Shown piece by piece: positions 16,644-28,216 of a stretch of 64,000 nucleotides of DNA (the stretch's first letter is position 1; every line of letters starts with the position of its first letter). Source of the stretch: Dechloromonas sp. A34 (lineage in GTDB: Bacteria; Pseudomonadota; Gammaproteobacteria; Burkholderiales; Rhodocyclaceae); contig NZ_CP102486.1 of the NCBI RefSeq assembly GCF_026261605.1, positions 1,240,001 through 1,304,000 on the forward strand. Reading direction: 5' to 3'. The position numbers and the translations under genes were made by a program. The notes under the pieces were generated by a model. It was given only the letters and a program-made list of their open reading frames with translations, made no database searches and was not told the origin of the DNA.

Positions 16644-18391
16644 TGGTCGTTCGCCGCCGCCCGCAACGAGGCCATCGCTTTACGGAAAGCCCGGTGCTGC
16701 AACTGGCGCTGCAGGGCTGGCGTTCGCGCACGGTCGGCCTGTTGTTAATGGTGGCGTTTCTGGCCCTGGTGGCGCGCGGCTTCTATCTGCAAGTGATCAA
16801 TAACGATTTCCTGCAAGAGAAGGGCGACTCGCGCTATCGCCGCGACATCGAAGTCTCCGCCTCGCGGGGCAAGATTACCGACCGCAATGGCGACATGCTG
16901 GCCGTGTCTACACCGATGAAGTCGATCTGGGCCATTCCCGGCGATGCGCGGACCATGGACGCACCGCAGAAGCGGCAACTCGCCGCCCTCCTCGAAATGA
17001 GTGTGCGCGAACTTGACGGCAAGATCGCCTCGGACAAGACCTTCGTCTTCGTTAAGCGCCAAGTGCCGCCGGAGACGGCCGACCGCATCGCGGCGCTGAA
17101 GCTGCCTGGCGTGCATAACGAAAAGGAATACCGCCGCTATTACCCGACCGGCGACATGACGGCCCATATCGTCGGCTTTACCGGCGTGGACGACAAGGGT
17201 CTGGAGGGGGTCGAACTGGCCTTCCAGCAGAGCCTGCTCGGCCGTCCCGGGGCGCGGACCGTGATTCGCGACCGGCGCGGCAATATCGTCGAGGACGTCG
17301 GGGCTTTGAAGCCGCCGCAGGATGGCAAGGAAATCCGCCTCGCCCTCGATTCCAAGATCCAGTATCTGGCCTACAGCCATCTGAAGGCAGCAGTCGAAAG
17401 TAACAAAGCCAAGGCTGGTGGTGCCATCGTGATCGACACCCGCAACGGCGAAATCCTGGCACTGGCCAACTGGCCGACTTATAACCCGAACAATCGCCAG
17501 CATCTCTCAGGAGCCCAGCTGCGCAACCGGGCAATCACCGACACCTTCGAACCGGGGTCGGTGATGAAGCCGTTTACAGCAGCCTTGGCACTGGAAAGGG
17601 GCAAGGTGCGCTTCGATACCATAATCAATTGTGCGCCGGGGCGACTGACCATCGGCAGCGCGACCATCTCCGATGCCCACCCGCATGGCGCGCTGACCGT
17701 GGCCCAGGTCATCCAGAAATCCTCCAACGTCGGCACGGCCAAGATCGCCCTCGGCTTCCCGCCGCAGGAAATGTGGGAAATGTTCGACAGCGTCGGCTTC
17801 GGCCAGATGCCCAACCTCGGCTTTCCGGGCGAGGTCAATGGCCGCCTGCGGCCCTGGAAAAACTGGCGCCCGATCGAGCAGGCAACGATGTCCTACGGTC
17901 ACGGCATTGCCGTCAGCCTGGTTCAACTGGCGCGGGCCTACACGGTCTTCGCACACGATGGCGAGCTGATGCCGCTGTCGCTGATTCGCCTCGAAGACGC
18001 ACCGGTACGTGGAGTCCGCGTCTTCTCGCCGCAGACCTCGCGCGAAGTGCGGGCGATGCTCGAAATGGCCGTCCAGCCGGAAGGTACGGCGCCGAAAGCG
18101 CGGGTTCCCGGCTATCGGGTCGGCGGCAAGACCGGTACCGCCTACAAGATTGAAGGCGGGGTCTATGCCCGCAAGTACATTGCCTCGTTTGTCGGTATCG
18201 CGCCGATCAGCGATCCGCGCCTGGTCGTCGCCGTGATGATCGACGAGCCGACCGGCGGCGCCCACTACGGCGGCGATGTCGCCGGTCCGGCCTTCTCGCA
18301 GATTACCGGTGGCGCCCTGCGCACCCTGGGTATCGTGCCGGATGCGCCGATCCAGGTGGCTGAGGCAGCGCTGGGGAAGGGCAGCTTGTGA
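16643..18391 (+). CDS. ftsI: Peptidoglycan D,D-transpeptidase FtsI (PBP3)
   Basis: 582 aa, class B penicillin-binding protein. A membrane anchor (about 33-50) precedes a dimerisation domain and the transpeptidase with SxxK in PGSVMKPF (about residue 303), SxN in KSSNVGT and KTG in GGKTGTAYK (about residue 496). It cross-links septal peptidoglycan together with FtsW. Ends in a GTGA overlap with murE. Confidence 0.97.
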   Translation: MVVRRRPQRGHRFTESPVLQLALQGWRSRTVGLLLMVAFLALVARGFYLQVINNDFLQEKGDSRYRRDIEVSASRGKITDRNGDMLAVSTPMKSIWAIPGDARTMDAPQKRQLAALLEMSVRELDGKIASDKTFVFVKRQVPPETADRIAALKLPGVHNEKEYRRYYPTGDMTAHIVGFTGVDDKGLEGVELAFQQSLLGRPGARTVIRDRRGNIVEDVGALKPPQDGKEIRLALDSKIQYLAYSHLKAAVESNKAKAGGAIVIDTRNGEILALANWPTYNPNNRQHLSGAQLRNRAITDTFEPGSVMKPFTAALALERGKVRFDTIINCAPGRLTIGSATISDAHPHGALTVAQVIQKSSNVGTAKIALGFPPQEMWEMFDSVGFGQMPNLGFPGEVNGRLRPWKNWRPIEQATMSYGHGIAVSLVQLARAYTVFAHDGELMPLSLIRLEDAPVRGVRVFSPQTSREVRAMLEMAVQPEGTAPKARVPGYRVGGKTGTAYKIEGGVYARKYIASFVGIAPISDPRLVVAVMIDEPTGGAHYGGDVAGPAFSQITGGALRTLGIVPDAPIQVAEAALGKGSL

Positions 18392-19869
18392 GCACACCAC
18401 GCGAAATTCTCGACCGTCTCGCCGCGCTCGGCATCGAACAGAGTGGTGTCGCCGACGACAGTCGCCAGGTCCAGGCCGGCGATCTCTTCCTCGCCTACCC
18501 CGGTGATCTGGCCGATGGTCGCCGTTATATCGGCGATGCCATTGCCCGCGGGGCGGTAGCCGTAGCCTGGCAACCGGGTGGCGAATTCGCCTGGAATGCC
18601 GGCTGGCAAGTTCCCAACCTGGCGGTCGACGCCCTGCGTCCTCTGGCCGGGCCGCTCGCCCATGCCGTCTATGGCCACCCCAGCGAAGGCCTGTCGCTGA
18701 TCGCGATCACCGGGACCAATGGCAAGACGACGATCAGTCAGTGCATTGCCAGCGCCTATCCGAAACCCTGCGCCATCATCGGCACTTTGGGCGCCGGCTT
18801 TCCGGATGGTCTGGTCGATACCGGTTTCACGACCCCGGAAGCGACGACCCTGATGCGCTACCTCGCCCGCTTCCGCGCCGAGCACGCAGTCGCCTGCGCC
18901 CTCGAGGCCAGTTCGATCGGCATCCAGGAAGGCCGGCTGAACGGGGCGCGCGTCGATGTCGCGGTATTCACCAACATCACCCGCGACCACCTCGACTATC
19001 ACGGCACAATGGATGCCTATGCCGCCGCCAAGGCCAGGCTCTTCGCCTGGCCGCGGCTGCGCACGGCGATCATCAACTTGGACGATGAATTCGGCCTGAA
19101 ACTGGTGCGCGAGACGACCGCCATGCGTGTGCTGGGCTATGCTATCGGCGAGCCGCGCCGCGATTTTCCGGCCCATGTCCGCGCCGAAAACTTGGTCGAT
19201 ACCCCTTTCGGCCAGCGTTTCACCCTGATTCTGCCGAATGGCCGGGGCACGGTCGATACCGGGCTGGTCGGCCGCTACAACATCTCCAACCTGCTCGCCG
19301 TCGCTGCCGTCCTGCACGATGCTGGCGTCTCGGTCCAGGAAGTCGTGCGCCGCCTCTCCGAACTGACCCCGCCGCCCGGCCGCATGGAGCGTGTCGGCGG
19401 GAATGGCGAACCGCTTGTCGTCGTCGATTACTCGCATACGCCGGATGCGCTGGACAATGCGCTGACCGCCCTGCGCGATGTCGTCACCCCGCGTGGCGGT
19501 CGCCTGTGCGTCGTCTTCGGTTGCGGCGGCGATCGCGACAAGGGCAAGCGTCCGCTGATGGGCGGCGTCGCCGAGCAGAAGGCCGACCGCGTGCTGGTGA
19601 CCAGCGACAACCCGCGCAGCGAAGTGCCGCAGGCCATCATTGACGACATCCTGGCTGGCATGACGCATGCCGAAGTCGAAGTCGACCGGGCCGTGGCCAT
19701 CCGCCGGGCGGTATGCGAAGCCGATGCCCGCGATGTGATCCTGCTTGCCGGCAAAGGCCACGAAACCTATCAAGAGGTGAGCGGCGTCCGCACCCCATTT
19801 TCCGATATCGAGCAGGCGCAGGCCGCGTTGGCCCTGCGTCGCTCCGCACAGGAGGGAAAGGCCGTATGA
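18388..19869 (+). CDS. murE: UDP-MurNAc-L-Ala-D-Glu:meso-DAP ligase MurE
   Basis: 493 aa, GTG start. The ATP-binding motif ITGTNGKTTISQ is near residue 111, and the DNPRSE motif near 411 indicates meso-diaminopimelate rather than lysine specificity. Adds the third residue of the peptide stem. Overlaps murF by four bases (ATGA). Confidence 0.97.
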   Translation: MSTPREILDRLAALGIEQSGVADDSRQVQAGDLFLAYPGDLADGRRYIGDAIARGAVAVAWQPGGEFAWNAGWQVPNLAVDALRPLAGPLAHAVYGHPSEGLSLIAITGTNGKTTISQCIASAYPKPCAIIGTLGAGFPDGLVDTGFTTPEATTLMRYLARFRAEHAVACALEASSIGIQEGRLNGARVDVAVFTNITRDHLDYHGTMDAYAAAKARLFAWPRLRTAIINLDDEFGLKLVRETTAMRVLGYAIGEPRRDFPAHVRAENLVDTPFGQRFTLILPNGRGTVDTGLVGRYNISNLLAVAAVLHDAGVSVQEVVRRLSELTPPPGRMERVGGNGEPLVVVDYSHTPDALDNALTALRDVVTPRGGRLCVVFGCGGDRDKGKRPLMGGVAEQKADRVLVTSDNPRSEVPQAIIDDILAGMTHAEVEVDRAVAIRRAVCEADARDVILLAGKGHETYQEVSGVRTPFSDIEQAQAALALRRSAQEGKAV

Positions 19870-21236
19870 ACTGGCTGCTCTCGCAAGTTGCTGTAGCGGT
19901 CGATGGCCGCCTGACCGGCCCGGACCTCGCCGTGTCCGGTGTCTCCACCGATACCCGAGGTATCGGCCCCGGGCAGTTGTTCATCGCCTTGCGCGGTGAG
20001 CGTTTCGATGCCCACGATTTTCTTGCCCCGGCTGTGGCCAGCGGCGCCGCAGCTCTGATGGTGGCCGATGAAAGCAAGCTGCCGGCGGGTGTCACGGCCG
20101 TCATCGTCGACGATACGCGACTCGCACTCGGCCGCCTCGCCGCCGCCTGGCGGCGCAGTTTCCAGTTGCCGGTGATCGCCGTCACCGGCTCCAACGGCAA
20201 GACGACGACCAAGGAAATGATCGCCGTCATCCTCAAGGCCCAGTTTGGCGATGATGTGCTGGCGACGCGCGGCAACTTCAACAACGACATCGGTCTGCCG
20301 CTCACCCTGCTCGGCCTGCATGCCGGGCACCGGGCCGCGGTGATCGAAATGGGTATGAATCATCCGGGCGAGATCGGCTATCTGGCTCCGATCGGCGCGC
20401 CAACCGTGGCGCTGGTCACCAACGCCCAACGCGCCCACCTCGAAGGGATGGGCGACCTCGATGAAGTTGCCCGCGAAAAGGGCAGCATCTTTGGCGGCTT
20501 GGACGCCAACGGCATCGCAGTCGTCAATGCCGATGATTGCTACGCCGAGGCCTGGCGCGAAATGGCCGCTCCGCATGCGGTTTGCACTTTCGGGGTCGAT
20601 CAGGCCGCCGACGTTTACGGCAAGGTGCATCAACATGGCCTGGAAACCGCCCTCGAATTGAGCGCCCCGGCGGGCTCGGCGAGCATCCGTCTGCGCATTG
20701 CTGGTCGCCACAACGCCCGTAATGCGGTAGCCGCCGCCGCCGCCTGTCTCGCCGCCGGTCTGCCGTTGACCGCAGTGATCGCCGGGCTGGAAAGCTTCGC
20801 CGGCGTCAAGGGCCGTCTGCAACGGCGCGCCGGCAACAAGGGTGCCGAAATTCTGGACGACACCTACAACGCCAATCCGGACTCGGTCCGCGCCGGAATC
20901 GACGTGCTCGCCGCCACCATCGGCCGCAAGCTGCTGGTCCTCGGCGACATGGGTGAAATCGGCGAGGCCAGCGGCCAGTATCACGATGAAATCGGCGGCT
21001 ATGCCAAGAGCCAAGGCATCGATCGCCTGTTCGCCCTGGGCGACGCCGCGCAGCAGGCGGTGCGCAACTTCGGTGAGGGGGCCAAGCATTACTGCAATGT
21101 CGAAAAACTGATTGCCGCCGTCGACAAGGAACTCGGTCCGGATACCACGGTGCTGGTCAAGGGGTCGCGCTTCATGAAAATGGAACGGGTGGCGGATGCC
21201 CTGGCCGTGGCGGCCACCCCCGAGGAGAAAAACTGA
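19866..21236 (+). CDS. murF: UDP-MurNAc-tripeptide:D-Ala-D-Ala ligase MurF
   Basis: 456 aa from ATG 19866 ([16 protein letters not shown]). The open frame continues 51 codons further up inside murE, which is not coding for MurF. ATP site is [13 protein letters not shown] near residue 108; [10 protein letters not shown] and the [11 protein letters not shown] motif are typical of MurF. It adds D-Ala-D-Ala to the precursor. Ends in TGATG, one-base overlap with mraY. Confidence 0.97.
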   Translation: MNWLLSQVAVAVDGRLTGPDLAVSGVSTDTRGIGPGQLFIALRGERFDAHDFLAPAVASGAAALMVADESKLPAGVTAVIVDDTRLALGRLAAAWRRSFQLPVIAVTGSNGKTTTKEMIAVILKAQFGDDVLATRGNFNNDIGLPLTLLGLHAGHRAAVIEMGMNHPGEIGYLAPIGAPTVALVTNAQRAHLEGMGDLDEVAREKGSIFGGLDANGIAVVNADDCYAEAWREMAAPHAVCTFGVDQAADVYGKVHQHGLETALELSAPAGSASIRLRIAGRHNARNAVAAAAACLAAGLPLTAVIAGLESFAGVKGRLQRRAGNKGAEILDDTYNANPDSVRAGIDVLAATIGRKLLVLGDMGEIGEASGQYHDEIGGYAKSQGIDRLFALGDAAQQAVRNFGEGAKHYCNVEKLIAAVDKELGPDTTVLVKGSRFMKMERVADALAVAATPEEKN

Positions 21237-22339
21237 TGCTGCTGGCGTTGACCCAATGGCTCGCCCAGGACGTGCGCTTTTTCAACGTCTTCAATTACAT
21301 CACCCTGCGCACCGTGCTCGCCGCGATGACCGCGCTGCTGATTTCCTTCGCCGCCGGGCCGGGCGTGATCCGCTGGCTGGCGGCCAAGAAGATCGGCCAG
21401 GCGGTGCGCGCCGACGGCCCGCAGACCCACCTCGTGAAGTCTGGCACGCCGACCATGGGCGGCGTGCTGATCCTGATCGCTATCGCCATCACGACCCTGC
21501 TCTGGGGCGACCTGACCAATAAATACGTGTGGACCGTGCTCGTCGTGACCCTCGGCTACGGCATCGTCGGCTGGTACGACGACTGGAAGAAAGTCGTCTA
21601 CCGCGATCCGAAAGGCCTGTCGGCCAAGTGGAAGTATTTCTGGCAGTCGGTGCTCGGCATCGGCGCCGCGCTGTTCCTCGCCTTCTCGGCCAAGTCCGGC
21701 GCCGAAACCCAGCTCATCGTGCCCTTCTTCAAGACGGTCGCCTATCCCTTGGGCATCATCGGCTTCATCACGCTGACGTATTTCGTGATCGTCGGCACCA
21801 GCAATGCGGTTAATTTGACCGACGGCCTCGACGGCCTGGCGATCATGCCAACCGTCATGATCGCCTCGGCCTTTGCGCTGTTCGCCTACGTCACCGGCCA
21901 CGCGGTCTATGCCAAATATCTGCTGATTCCCTACGTGCCGGGGGCTGGGGAACTCTGCATCCTGCTCGGCGCGATCGCCGGGGCCGGGCTCGGCTTCCTG
22001 TGGTTCAACGCCTATCCGGCCGAAGTCTTCATGGGCGATGTCGGCGCCCTGGCTCTCGGCGCGGCGCTCGGTACCGTGGCGGTGATCATTCGCCAGGAAA
22101 TCGTGCTGTTGATCATGGGCGGCGTCTTCGTCGTCGAAACCCTGTCGGTCATGCTGCAAGTCAGCTGGTTCAAATACACCAAGAAAAAATACGGCGAGGG
22201 CCGGCGCATCCTGCGCATGGCGCCGCTGCATCACCACTTCGAACAAACCGGCTGGAAGGAGACGCAGGTCGTCGTCCGCTTCTGGATCATCACCATCATG
22301 CTCGTGCTGGTCGGGCTTTCGTCGTTGAAATTGCGCTGA
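21236..22339 (+). CDS. mraY: Phospho-MurNAc-pentapeptide transferase MraY
   Basis: 367 aa, ten predicted membrane helices. Conserved cytoplasmic loops are visible: KSGTPTMGG near residue 64, [11 protein letters not shown] near 196 (catalytic aspartates) and the HHHFE motif near 332. It makes lipid I from UDP-MurNAc-pentapeptide and undecaprenyl phosphate at the inner membrane. GAGGAG precedes the ATG. One-base overlap with murD. Confidence 0.97.
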   Translation: MLLALTQWLAQDVRFFNVFNYITLRTVLAAMTALLISFAAGPGVIRWLAAKKIGQAVRADGPQTHLVKSGTPTMGGVLILIAIAITTLLWGDLTNKYVWTVLVVTLGYGIVGWYDDWKKVVYRDPKGLSAKWKYFWQSVLGIGAALFLAFSAKSGAETQLIVPFFKTVAYPLGIIGFITLTYFVIVGTSNAVNLTDGLDGLAIMPTVMIASAFALFAYVTGHAVYAKYLLIPYVPGAGELCILLGAIAGAGLGFLWFNAYPAEVFMGDVGALALGAALGTVAVIIRQEIVLLIMGGVFVVETLSVMLQVSWFKYTKKKYGEGRRILRMAPLHHHFEQTGWKETQVVVRFWIITIMLVLVGLSSLKLR

Positions 22340-23691
22340 TGGAACTCAAGGGAAAACGCGTTCTGGTCGTCGGGCTCGGTGAGTCCGGGCTGGCGATGGC
22401 CAAGTGGCTGCATCGTCAGGGCGCGTTCGTCCGCGTTGCCGATTCGCGCGCCAACCCGCCGAACCTGCCGGCACTGGCCGCCGTCGCGCCGCAGGCGGAG
22501 GTCATCGCCGGGCCGTTCGCCGCCGCCACTTTTGCCGGCCTTGACCTGATCGCCCTGTCGCCGGGCGTGCCCAAGGCAACACCCGAGATCGCCGCCGCCG
22601 GTGTGCCGGTGATTTCCGAAATCGAATTGTTCGCCGCCGGCGTGCGCGACCAAGCGCCCGCTTCGCAGCTCATCGCCATCACCGGCAGCAACGGCAAGAC
22701 GACTACTACGGCCTTGACCGCTCACCTGCTAAACGGCGCCGGCGTGCCGGCCATTGCCTGCGGCAACATCTCGCCGTCGGCCCTCGATGCCCTGATGGAT
22801 GCCCAGGATGCTGGCGCCTTGCCCGAGGTATGGGTGGTCGAACTGTCGAGTTTCCAGCTTGAAACGACGCACCACCTGAATGCCAGGGCGGCGACCGTGC
22901 TCAATGTTTCGGAAGACCACCTCGACCGTTACGACGGCAGCCTGGCTAATTACGCTGCCGCCAAATCCCGCGTCTTCCAGGGCAAGGGCATCATGGTGCT
23001 GAATCGCGACGACGATTGGTCGATGGCCAATGGCCGTTGCGGGCGGACGCTAGTCACTTTCGGCCTGAATCCGGCACCGCGCGGCGTCGATTACGGCTAT
23101 GCCGACGGTGCCATCTGGCGCGGCAAGGAAAAGCTCGTCGGGCTGGCTGACCTGAAACTGTCCGGCCTGCACAATGCCGCCAACGCGATGGCCGCGCTCG
23201 CTCTCTGTGAAGCGGTCGGCGTTGAAGCGGCCCGCCTGATCGGTCCGCTGAAGGCTTTCGCCGGTCTGCCGCACCGTGTCGAAACCGTGGCCGAAATCTC
23301 CGGTGTCCTTTACGTCGACGATTCGAAGGGCACCAATGTCGGCGCCACGCTGGCCGCCATCGAAGGTATGGGTCGCAAGGTCGCTATCGTCCTCGGCGGC
23401 GACGGCAAAGGCCAGGATTTCTCGCCGCTCAAGCCGGCACTGGAAAAGCATGGTCGTGCCGTGGCCCTGATCGGCCGCGACGCCGCCGCCATCGGCATGG
23501 CCCTCGAAGGCAGCGGTGTCCCGACCCGGATTCTCGGCGACATGGACGCCGCCGTGCGCTGGCTGACCGCCCAGGCCATGGCCGGCGATTGCGTGCTGCT
23601 TTCCCCGGCCTGCGCCAGCCTCGACATGTACCGCAACTACGCGCATCGGGCCGAGGCCTTCATCGACGCGGTGAAGGGCTTGTCGTCATGA
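22339..23691 (+). CDS. murD: UDP-MurNAc-L-alanine:D-glutamate ligase MurD
   Basis: 450 aa from ATG 22339 ([19 protein letters not shown]); the open frame upstream lies within mraY and is ignored. UDP-binding N-terminus, ATP site [13 protein letters not shown] near residue 114, and the C-terminal DDSKGTN loop near 330. Adds D-Glu to UDP-MurNAc-L-Ala in the cytoplasm. ATGA overlap with ftsW. Confidence 0.97.
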   Translation: MELKGKRVLVVGLGESGLAMAKWLHRQGAFVRVADSRANPPNLPALAAVAPQAEVIAGPFAAATFAGLDLIALSPGVPKATPEIAAAGVPVISEIELFAAGVRDQAPASQLIAITGSNGKTTTTALTAHLLNGAGVPAIACGNISPSALDALMDAQDAGALPEVWVVELSSFQLETTHHLNARAATVLNVSEDHLDRYDGSLANYAAAKSRVFQGKGIMVLNRDDDWSMANGRCGRTLVTFGLNPAPRGVDYGYADGAIWRGKEKLVGLADLKLSGLHNAANAMAALALCEAVGVEAARLIGPLKAFAGLPHRVETVAEISGVLYVDDSKGTNVGATLAAIEGMGRKVAIVLGGDGKGQDFSPLKPALEKHGRAVALIGRDAAAIGMALEGSGVPTRILGDMDAAVRWLTAQAMAGDCVLLSPACASLDMYRNYAHRAEAFIDAVKGLSS

Positions 23692-24851
23692 TGATCGGCG
23701 CCCTCGACACCCCGCGTCGCCAGGTGGCCGAGATCGACTACGCCCTGCTGTGGAGCGTCTTGATCCTGCTCTTCGCCGGGCTGGTGATGGTCTATTCGGC
23801 CTCGATCGCAACTGCCGAGGGCGGGCGCTTCACCGGCCACCAGCCGGCCTACTACCTGGTCCGCCATGGCATTTTCCTGTGTATCGGCCTGGTCGCGGCC
23901 GCCGTTGCCTTCCAGGTGCCCCTGTCGCTATGGCAGAAAAATGCGCCTTACCTGTTCATGATCGGGGTCGTGCTGCTCGCCATCGTGCTTATCCCCGGCA
24001 TCGGCCGTGACGTCAATGGCGCCCGCCGTTGGCTGCCGCTCGGCTTTGCCAATCTGCAGCCGTCGGAACTGATGAAGCTGTTCGCCGCGCTTTACGCCGC
24101 CGATTACACCGTGCGCAAGATCAACGTCATGCACGACCTGAAACAGGCCTTCCTGCCGATGTTCGGCGCGATGGCCATCGTCGGCATGCTGCTCCTCAAG
24201 GAGCCGGACTTCGGCGCCTTCGTCGTCATCATCTCGATCTCGATCGGCATTCTTTTCCTTGGTGGCTTGAAGGCGCGGCTGTTCGCCCTGCTCGTCATTG
24301 GCCTGTTGATTGCCTTCGCCTTGCTGATCATCGTCTCGCCTTACCGGCGCGATCGCATCTTCGGTTTCATGGACCCCTGGGCCGATGCCTTCGGGCGTGG
24401 CTACCAGCTCTCGCATTCGCTGATCGCCTTTGGACGTGGCGAACTGTTCGGGGTCGGCCTCGGTGGCAGCCTCGAGAAGCTGTTCTACTTGCCCGAGGCG
24501 CATACCGACTTCCTGCTTGCCGTGATCGCCGAGGAACTTGGCTTTTTCGGCGTGCTGGCAGTGATCGGGCTGTTCGCGCTGGTCGTCCAGCGGGCCTTCG
24601 CCATCGGCCGCCAGTGCGTCCAGCTCGATCGCCTGTATCCGGCGCTGGTCGCCATGGGGCTCGGCATCTGGATCGGCGTTCAGTCCTTCATCAATATGGG
24701 CGTCAATATGGGCCTGCTGCCGACCAAGGGCCTGACTCTGCCGCTGATGAGCTTCGGCGGCTCGGGCATTCTCGCCAACTGCGTGGCGATGGCGATCCTT
24801 TTGCGGGTTGACTGGGAGAACCGGCAACTCATGAGAGGCGGAAAACTATGA
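23688..24851 (+). CDS. ftsW: Septal peptidoglycan glycosyltransferase FtsW (SEDS)
   Basis: 387 aa from ATG 23688 (a second ATG follows at once). About ten membrane helices; SEDS motifs include MVYSAS near residue 26, ARRWLPLG near 107, EPDFG near 168 and the GILANC stretch near the end. It polymerises lipid II with FtsI at the septum. Overlaps both murD (ATGA) and murG (ATGA). Confidence 0.96.
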   Translation: MMIGALDTPRRQVAEIDYALLWSVLILLFAGLVMVYSASIATAEGGRFTGHQPAYYLVRHGIFLCIGLVAAAVAFQVPLSLWQKNAPYLFMIGVVLLAIVLIPGIGRDVNGARRWLPLGFANLQPSELMKLFAALYAADYTVRKINVMHDLKQAFLPMFGAMAIVGMLLLKEPDFGAFVVIISISIGILFLGGLKARLFALLVIGLLIAFALLIIVSPYRRDRIFGFMDPWADAFGRGYQLSHSLIAFGRGELFGVGLGGSLEKLFYLPEAHTDFLLAVIAEELGFFGVLAVIGLFALVVQRAFAIGRQCVQLDRLYPALVAMGLGIWIGVQSFINMGVNMGLLPTKGLTLPLMSFGGSGILANCVAMAILLRVDWENRQLMRGGKL

Positions 24852-25906
24852 GCAAGACCATCATGATCATGGCCGGCGGTACCGGCGGCCACATCTTCCC
24901 GGCGCTGGCCGTTGCCGACAAGATGCGCCAGCGCAGCTGGAACGTCGTCTGGCTGGGTAATCCGGATGGCATGGAGGCCCGCCTGGTGCCGCAGCACGGC
25001 TATCAAATGGTCTGGCTGAAATTCAGCGCCTTGCGCGGCAAGGGTATCCTCAGGAAGCTGCTGCTGCCCTTCAACCTGTTGCGCGGCTTCTGGCAGGCGC
25101 AAAAGGTCATCCGCCAGGTGCGGCCCGATGTCGTGCTCGGTATGGGCGGCTACATCACCTTTCCGGGCGGCATGATGGCCTCGCTGCTCAACAAGCCACT
25201 AGTCATCCACGAACAGAATTCGGTGGCCGGGCTGGCCAACCGTGTGCTGGCCAGCGTTGCCGACCGCATCGTGAGTGGCTTCCCAGATGTCCTGAATAAG
25301 GGCATTTGGGCCGGCAACCCGGTACGGGATGAGATTGCACGCATCGCTCCGCCGGCCGAGCGTTTTGCCGAACGGACAGGCGCACTCCGTCTGCTGGTCA
25401 TCGGCGGCAGTCTGGGGGCGCAGGCGCTGAACGAAGTGGTGCCGCAAGGCCTCGCCATGCTGGGCGAAAGCGATCAGCCGCAAATCGTCCACCAAGCCGG
25501 CGAAAAGCATCTCGAGGCGCTCAAGGCAGCCTATGCGGCAGTCGGCGTCCAGGCTCACTGCGTTTCCTTCATCGAGGACATGGCCGGGGCCTACGAATGG
25601 GCCGATCTGGTGATCTGCCGGGCCGGCGCCCTGACCGTGGCCGAACTGGCGGCGGCCGGCGTGGCCAGCATCCTGGTGCCTTTCCCGCATGCGGTCGATG
25701 ACCACCAGACCGGCAATGCCAAATTCCTGGTCAATGTCGGCGGCGCCTTCCTGCTGCCGCAATCCGAATTGACCCCGGAGAGCATTGCGTTGATCCGCAA
25801 CTACAGCCGCAGCCAGCTGCTGGAAATGGCCGAAAAGGCTCGCAGCCTGGCCAAACCCGATGCCACCGAAGAAGTGGCGAATATTTGTGCGGAGAGCGCG
25901 AAATGA
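24848..25906 (+). CDS. murG: MurG, lipid II-forming GlcNAc transferase
   Basis: 352 aa, GT-B fold. Begins [20 protein letters not shown], the glycine-rich loop of Mur[10 protein letters not shown] and [12 protein letters not shown] follow, and the UDP-GlcNAc site is [16 protein letters not shown] near residue 258. A membrane-associated enzyme that turns lipid I into lipid II. ATGA overlap with murC. Confidence 0.97.
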   Translation: MSKTIMIMAGGTGGHIFPALAVADKMRQRSWNVVWLGNPDGMEARLVPQHGYQMVWLKFSALRGKGILRKLLLPFNLLRGFWQAQKVIRQVRPDVVLGMGGYITFPGGMMASLLNKPLVIHEQNSVAGLANRVLASVADRIVSGFPDVLNKGIWAGNPVRDEIARIAPPAERFAERTGALRLLVIGGSLGAQALNEVVPQGLAMLGESDQPQIVHQAGEKHLEALKAAYAAVGVQAHCVSFIEDMAGAYEWADLVICRAGALTVAELAAAGVASILVPFPHAVDDHQTGNAKFLVNVGGAFLLPQSELTPESIALIRNYSRSQLLEMAEKARSLAKPDATEEVANICAESAK

Positions 25907-27294
25907 AACACAAGGTCAAACACATCCACTTCGTCGGCGTCGGCGGCTCGGGCATGAGCGGCATCGCCGAAGTGCTGGCCCACCTTGGCTATACGGTCAG
26001 CGGATCCGATATTGCGGCCAGCGCGACGACCCGGCGCCTTGAAGGCGAGGGCATCCGGGTGGTGATTGGACATGCCGCGGAAAACATTCGGGGCGCCCAG
26101 GCGGTGGTCGTATCGACGGCGGTCAAGGCCGACAACCCGGAAGTTGCCGCCGCCCGCGAGAGCAAGATTCCGGTCGTGCCGCGCGCCCAGATGCTGGCCG
26201 AGCTGATGCGCCTCAAGCGTGGCATCGCCATCGCCGGCACCCATGGCAAGACGACAACGACCAGCCTGGTGGCCACCATCCTGGCCGAAGGCGGCATCGA
26301 TCCGACCTTCGTCATCGGCGGCCGGCTCAATGCGGCTGGGGCCAACGCCCGCTTGGGCAGCGGCGAGTTCCTGGTGGCCGAGGCCGACGAATCGGATGCC
26401 TCCTTCCTGTTCCTGTCGCCGGTTCTTTCGGTGGTCACCAACATCGACGCCGACCACATGGAAACCTACGGTCACGACTTCGAGCGCCTCAAGGGCGCTT
26501 TCGTCGAATTCCTGAACCGCCTGCCGTTCTACGGCGTCGCCGTGCTTTGCGCCGACGATCCGAACGTGCGCGCCATCATGCCGCAGGTCGCCAAGCAGAT
26601 CGTTACCTACGGTCTGACGCCGGGCTGCAATTTCTACGCCGAAAACGTCGTCGCCGCTGACGGCCAGATGCGTTTCGACTGCGTGCGGGTCAATGGCACG
26701 ACCAGCCGCCTGTCGATCACGCTCAACACGCCGGGTCTGCACAACGTGCTCAACGCACTGGCGGCAATCGCCGTCGCCACCGAGTTGCAAGTCGCCGACG
26801 CAGCCATCATCAAGGCGCTCGCCGAGTTCAAGGGCGTCGGTCGGCGCTTCCAGCGCTACGGCGAAGTCGCCCTGCCGGCCGGCGGCAGCTTCACGCTGGT
26901 CGACGACTACGGCCATCACCCGGTCGAGATGGCGGCAACCCTGGCCGCCGCCCGCGGCGCCTTCCCTGGCCGCCGCCTGGTGCTGGCCTTCCAGCCGCAC
27001 CGCTACACGCGGACGCGCGACTGTTTCGAAGATTTCGTCAAGGTGCTGTCCACGACCGACGTGCTGCTGCTGGCCGAAATCTACGCCGCCGGCGAAGCGC
27101 CGATCGTCGCCGCCGACGGCCGTTCGCTGGCCCGCGCCTTGCGCGTCGCCGGCAAGGTCGAGCCGGTGTTCGTCGAAGATATCGCGGCCATGCCGCAAAC
27201 GATCATGGATGTCGCCCGCGACGGCGACGTGGTGTTGTGCATGGGCGCCGGCTCGATCGGCGCCGTTCCGGGCAAGGTGGTGGAGTTCAAATGA
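25903..27294 (+). CDS. murC: UDP-N-acetylmuramate:L-alanine ligase MurC
   Basis: 463 aa from ATG 25903 ([20 protein letters not shown]), overlapping the murG stop; an in-frame start six codons upstream has no support. ATP site is [13 protein letters not shown] near residue 108 and ADESDASFL near 170. First amino-acid-adding enzyme of the pathway. It sits between murG and ddlB; murB is not in this cluster. ATGA overlap with ddlB. Confidence 0.97.
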   Translation: MKHKVKHIHFVGVGGSGMSGIAEVLAHLGYTVSGSDIAASATTRRLEGEGIRVVIGHAAENIRGAQAVVVSTAVKADNPEVAAARESKIPVVPRAQMLAELMRLKRGIAIAGTHGKTTTTSLVATILAEGGIDPTFVIGGRLNAAGANARLGSGEFLVAEADESDASFLFLSPVLSVVTNIDADHMETYGHDFERLKGAFVEFLNRLPFYGVAVLCADDPNVRAIMPQVAKQIVTYGLTPGCNFYAENVVAADGQMRFDCVRVNGTTSRLSITLNTPGLHNVLNALAAIAVATELQVADAAIIKALAEFKGVGRRFQRYGEVALPAGGSFTLVDDYGHHPVEMAATLAAARGAFPGRRLVLAFQPHRYTRTRDCFEDFVKVLSTTDVLLLAEIYAAGEAPIVAADGRSLARALRVAGKVEPVFVEDIAAMPQTIMDVARDGDVVLCMGAGSIGAVPGKVVEFK

Positions 27295-28208
27295 GCGGTT
27301 TCGGCAAAGTTGCAGTTCTTTTCGGCGGCACCTCCGCCGAGCGCGAGGTTTCCCTGAACAGTGGTTCGCGGGTGCTGGCCGCGCTGCAGGGCCAGGGCAT
27401 CGACGCCCACCCCTTCGATCCGGCCACCCAGCCTCTCGACGCGTTGAAAGGCTATGACCGCGCTTTCATCGCGTTGCACGGTCGTCATGGCGAGGACGGC
27501 ACCATCCAGGGCGCGCTGGAAGTCATGCACATTCCCTACACCGGTTCCGGCGTGCTGGCCTCGGCGCTGGCCATGGACAAGTTCCGCACCAAGCTGATGT
27601 GGCAGGCGGCCGGGCTGCCGATCCCCGACTACGCGCTACTCAATGCCGATTCGGATTTCGCCGATATCGAGGAAGAACTCGGCCTGCCGATTTTCGTCAA
27701 GCCGGCGCATGAAGGGTCGTCGATCGGCATCAGCAAGGTCAAGGAGCGCGACACGCTGCACCTCGCCTATGCCGAAGCCGCCAAGTACGACCCGCTGGTT
27801 ATCGCCGAGAAGGGCGTGATGGGTGGCGAATACACGGTCGGCATCATCGGCCGCGGCGACGACATGGTGGCCTTGCCGATCATCAAGATCGAACCGGCAA
27901 CCGACTGGTACGACTACGAAGCCAAATACAACCGCGACGACACGCGCTACCAGTGTCCCTGCGGCTTGCCTGAGGCCAAGGAGGTGGAAATCCGTAGGGG
28001 TGCCCTGGAAGCCTTCCGCATCCTCGGCGGACGCGGCTGGGGGCGGGTCGATTTCCTGATGGACGAGGCCGGCAATCACTATTTCCTGGAAGTAAACACC
28101 GCTCCGGGCATGACCGATCATTCGCTGGTGCCGATGGCGGCGCGGGTCAGCGGCATGGACTACCCGACGCTTGTGCGCCGCGTGCTCGAACTGGCCGCCA
28201 ACGACTGA
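27291..28208 (+). CDS. ddlB: D-alanine:D-alanine ligase
   Basis: 305 aa from ATG 27291 ([22 protein letters not shown]). ATP-grasp fold: [12 protein letters not shown] near residue 63, [14 protein letters not shown] near 144, and the metal site [15 protein letters not shown] near 268. Makes the D-Ala-D-Ala dipeptide used by MurF. In the dcw position typical of ddlB. Ends 8 bases before ftsQ. Confidence 0.96.
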   Translation: MSGFGKVAVLFGGTSAEREVSLNSGSRVLAALQGQGIDAHPFDPATQPLDALKGYDRAFIALHGRHGEDGTIQGALEVMHIPYTGSGVLASALAMDKFRTKLMWQAAGLPIPDYALLNADSDFADIEEELGLPIFVKPAHEGSSIGISKVKERDTLHLAYAEAAKYDPLVIAEKGVMGGEYTVGIIGRGDDMVALPIIKIEPATDWYDYEAKYNRDDTRYQCPCGLPEAKEVEIRRGALEAFRILGGRGWGRVDFLMDEAGNHYFLEVNTAPGMTDHSLVPMAARVSGMDYPTLVRRVLELAAND

Positions 28209-28216
28209 GCCGATGA

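Noticed and set aside
18265..19773. 502-codon minus-strand frame antisense to murE
   Set aside because: Same high-G+C shadow effect; no conserved motif.
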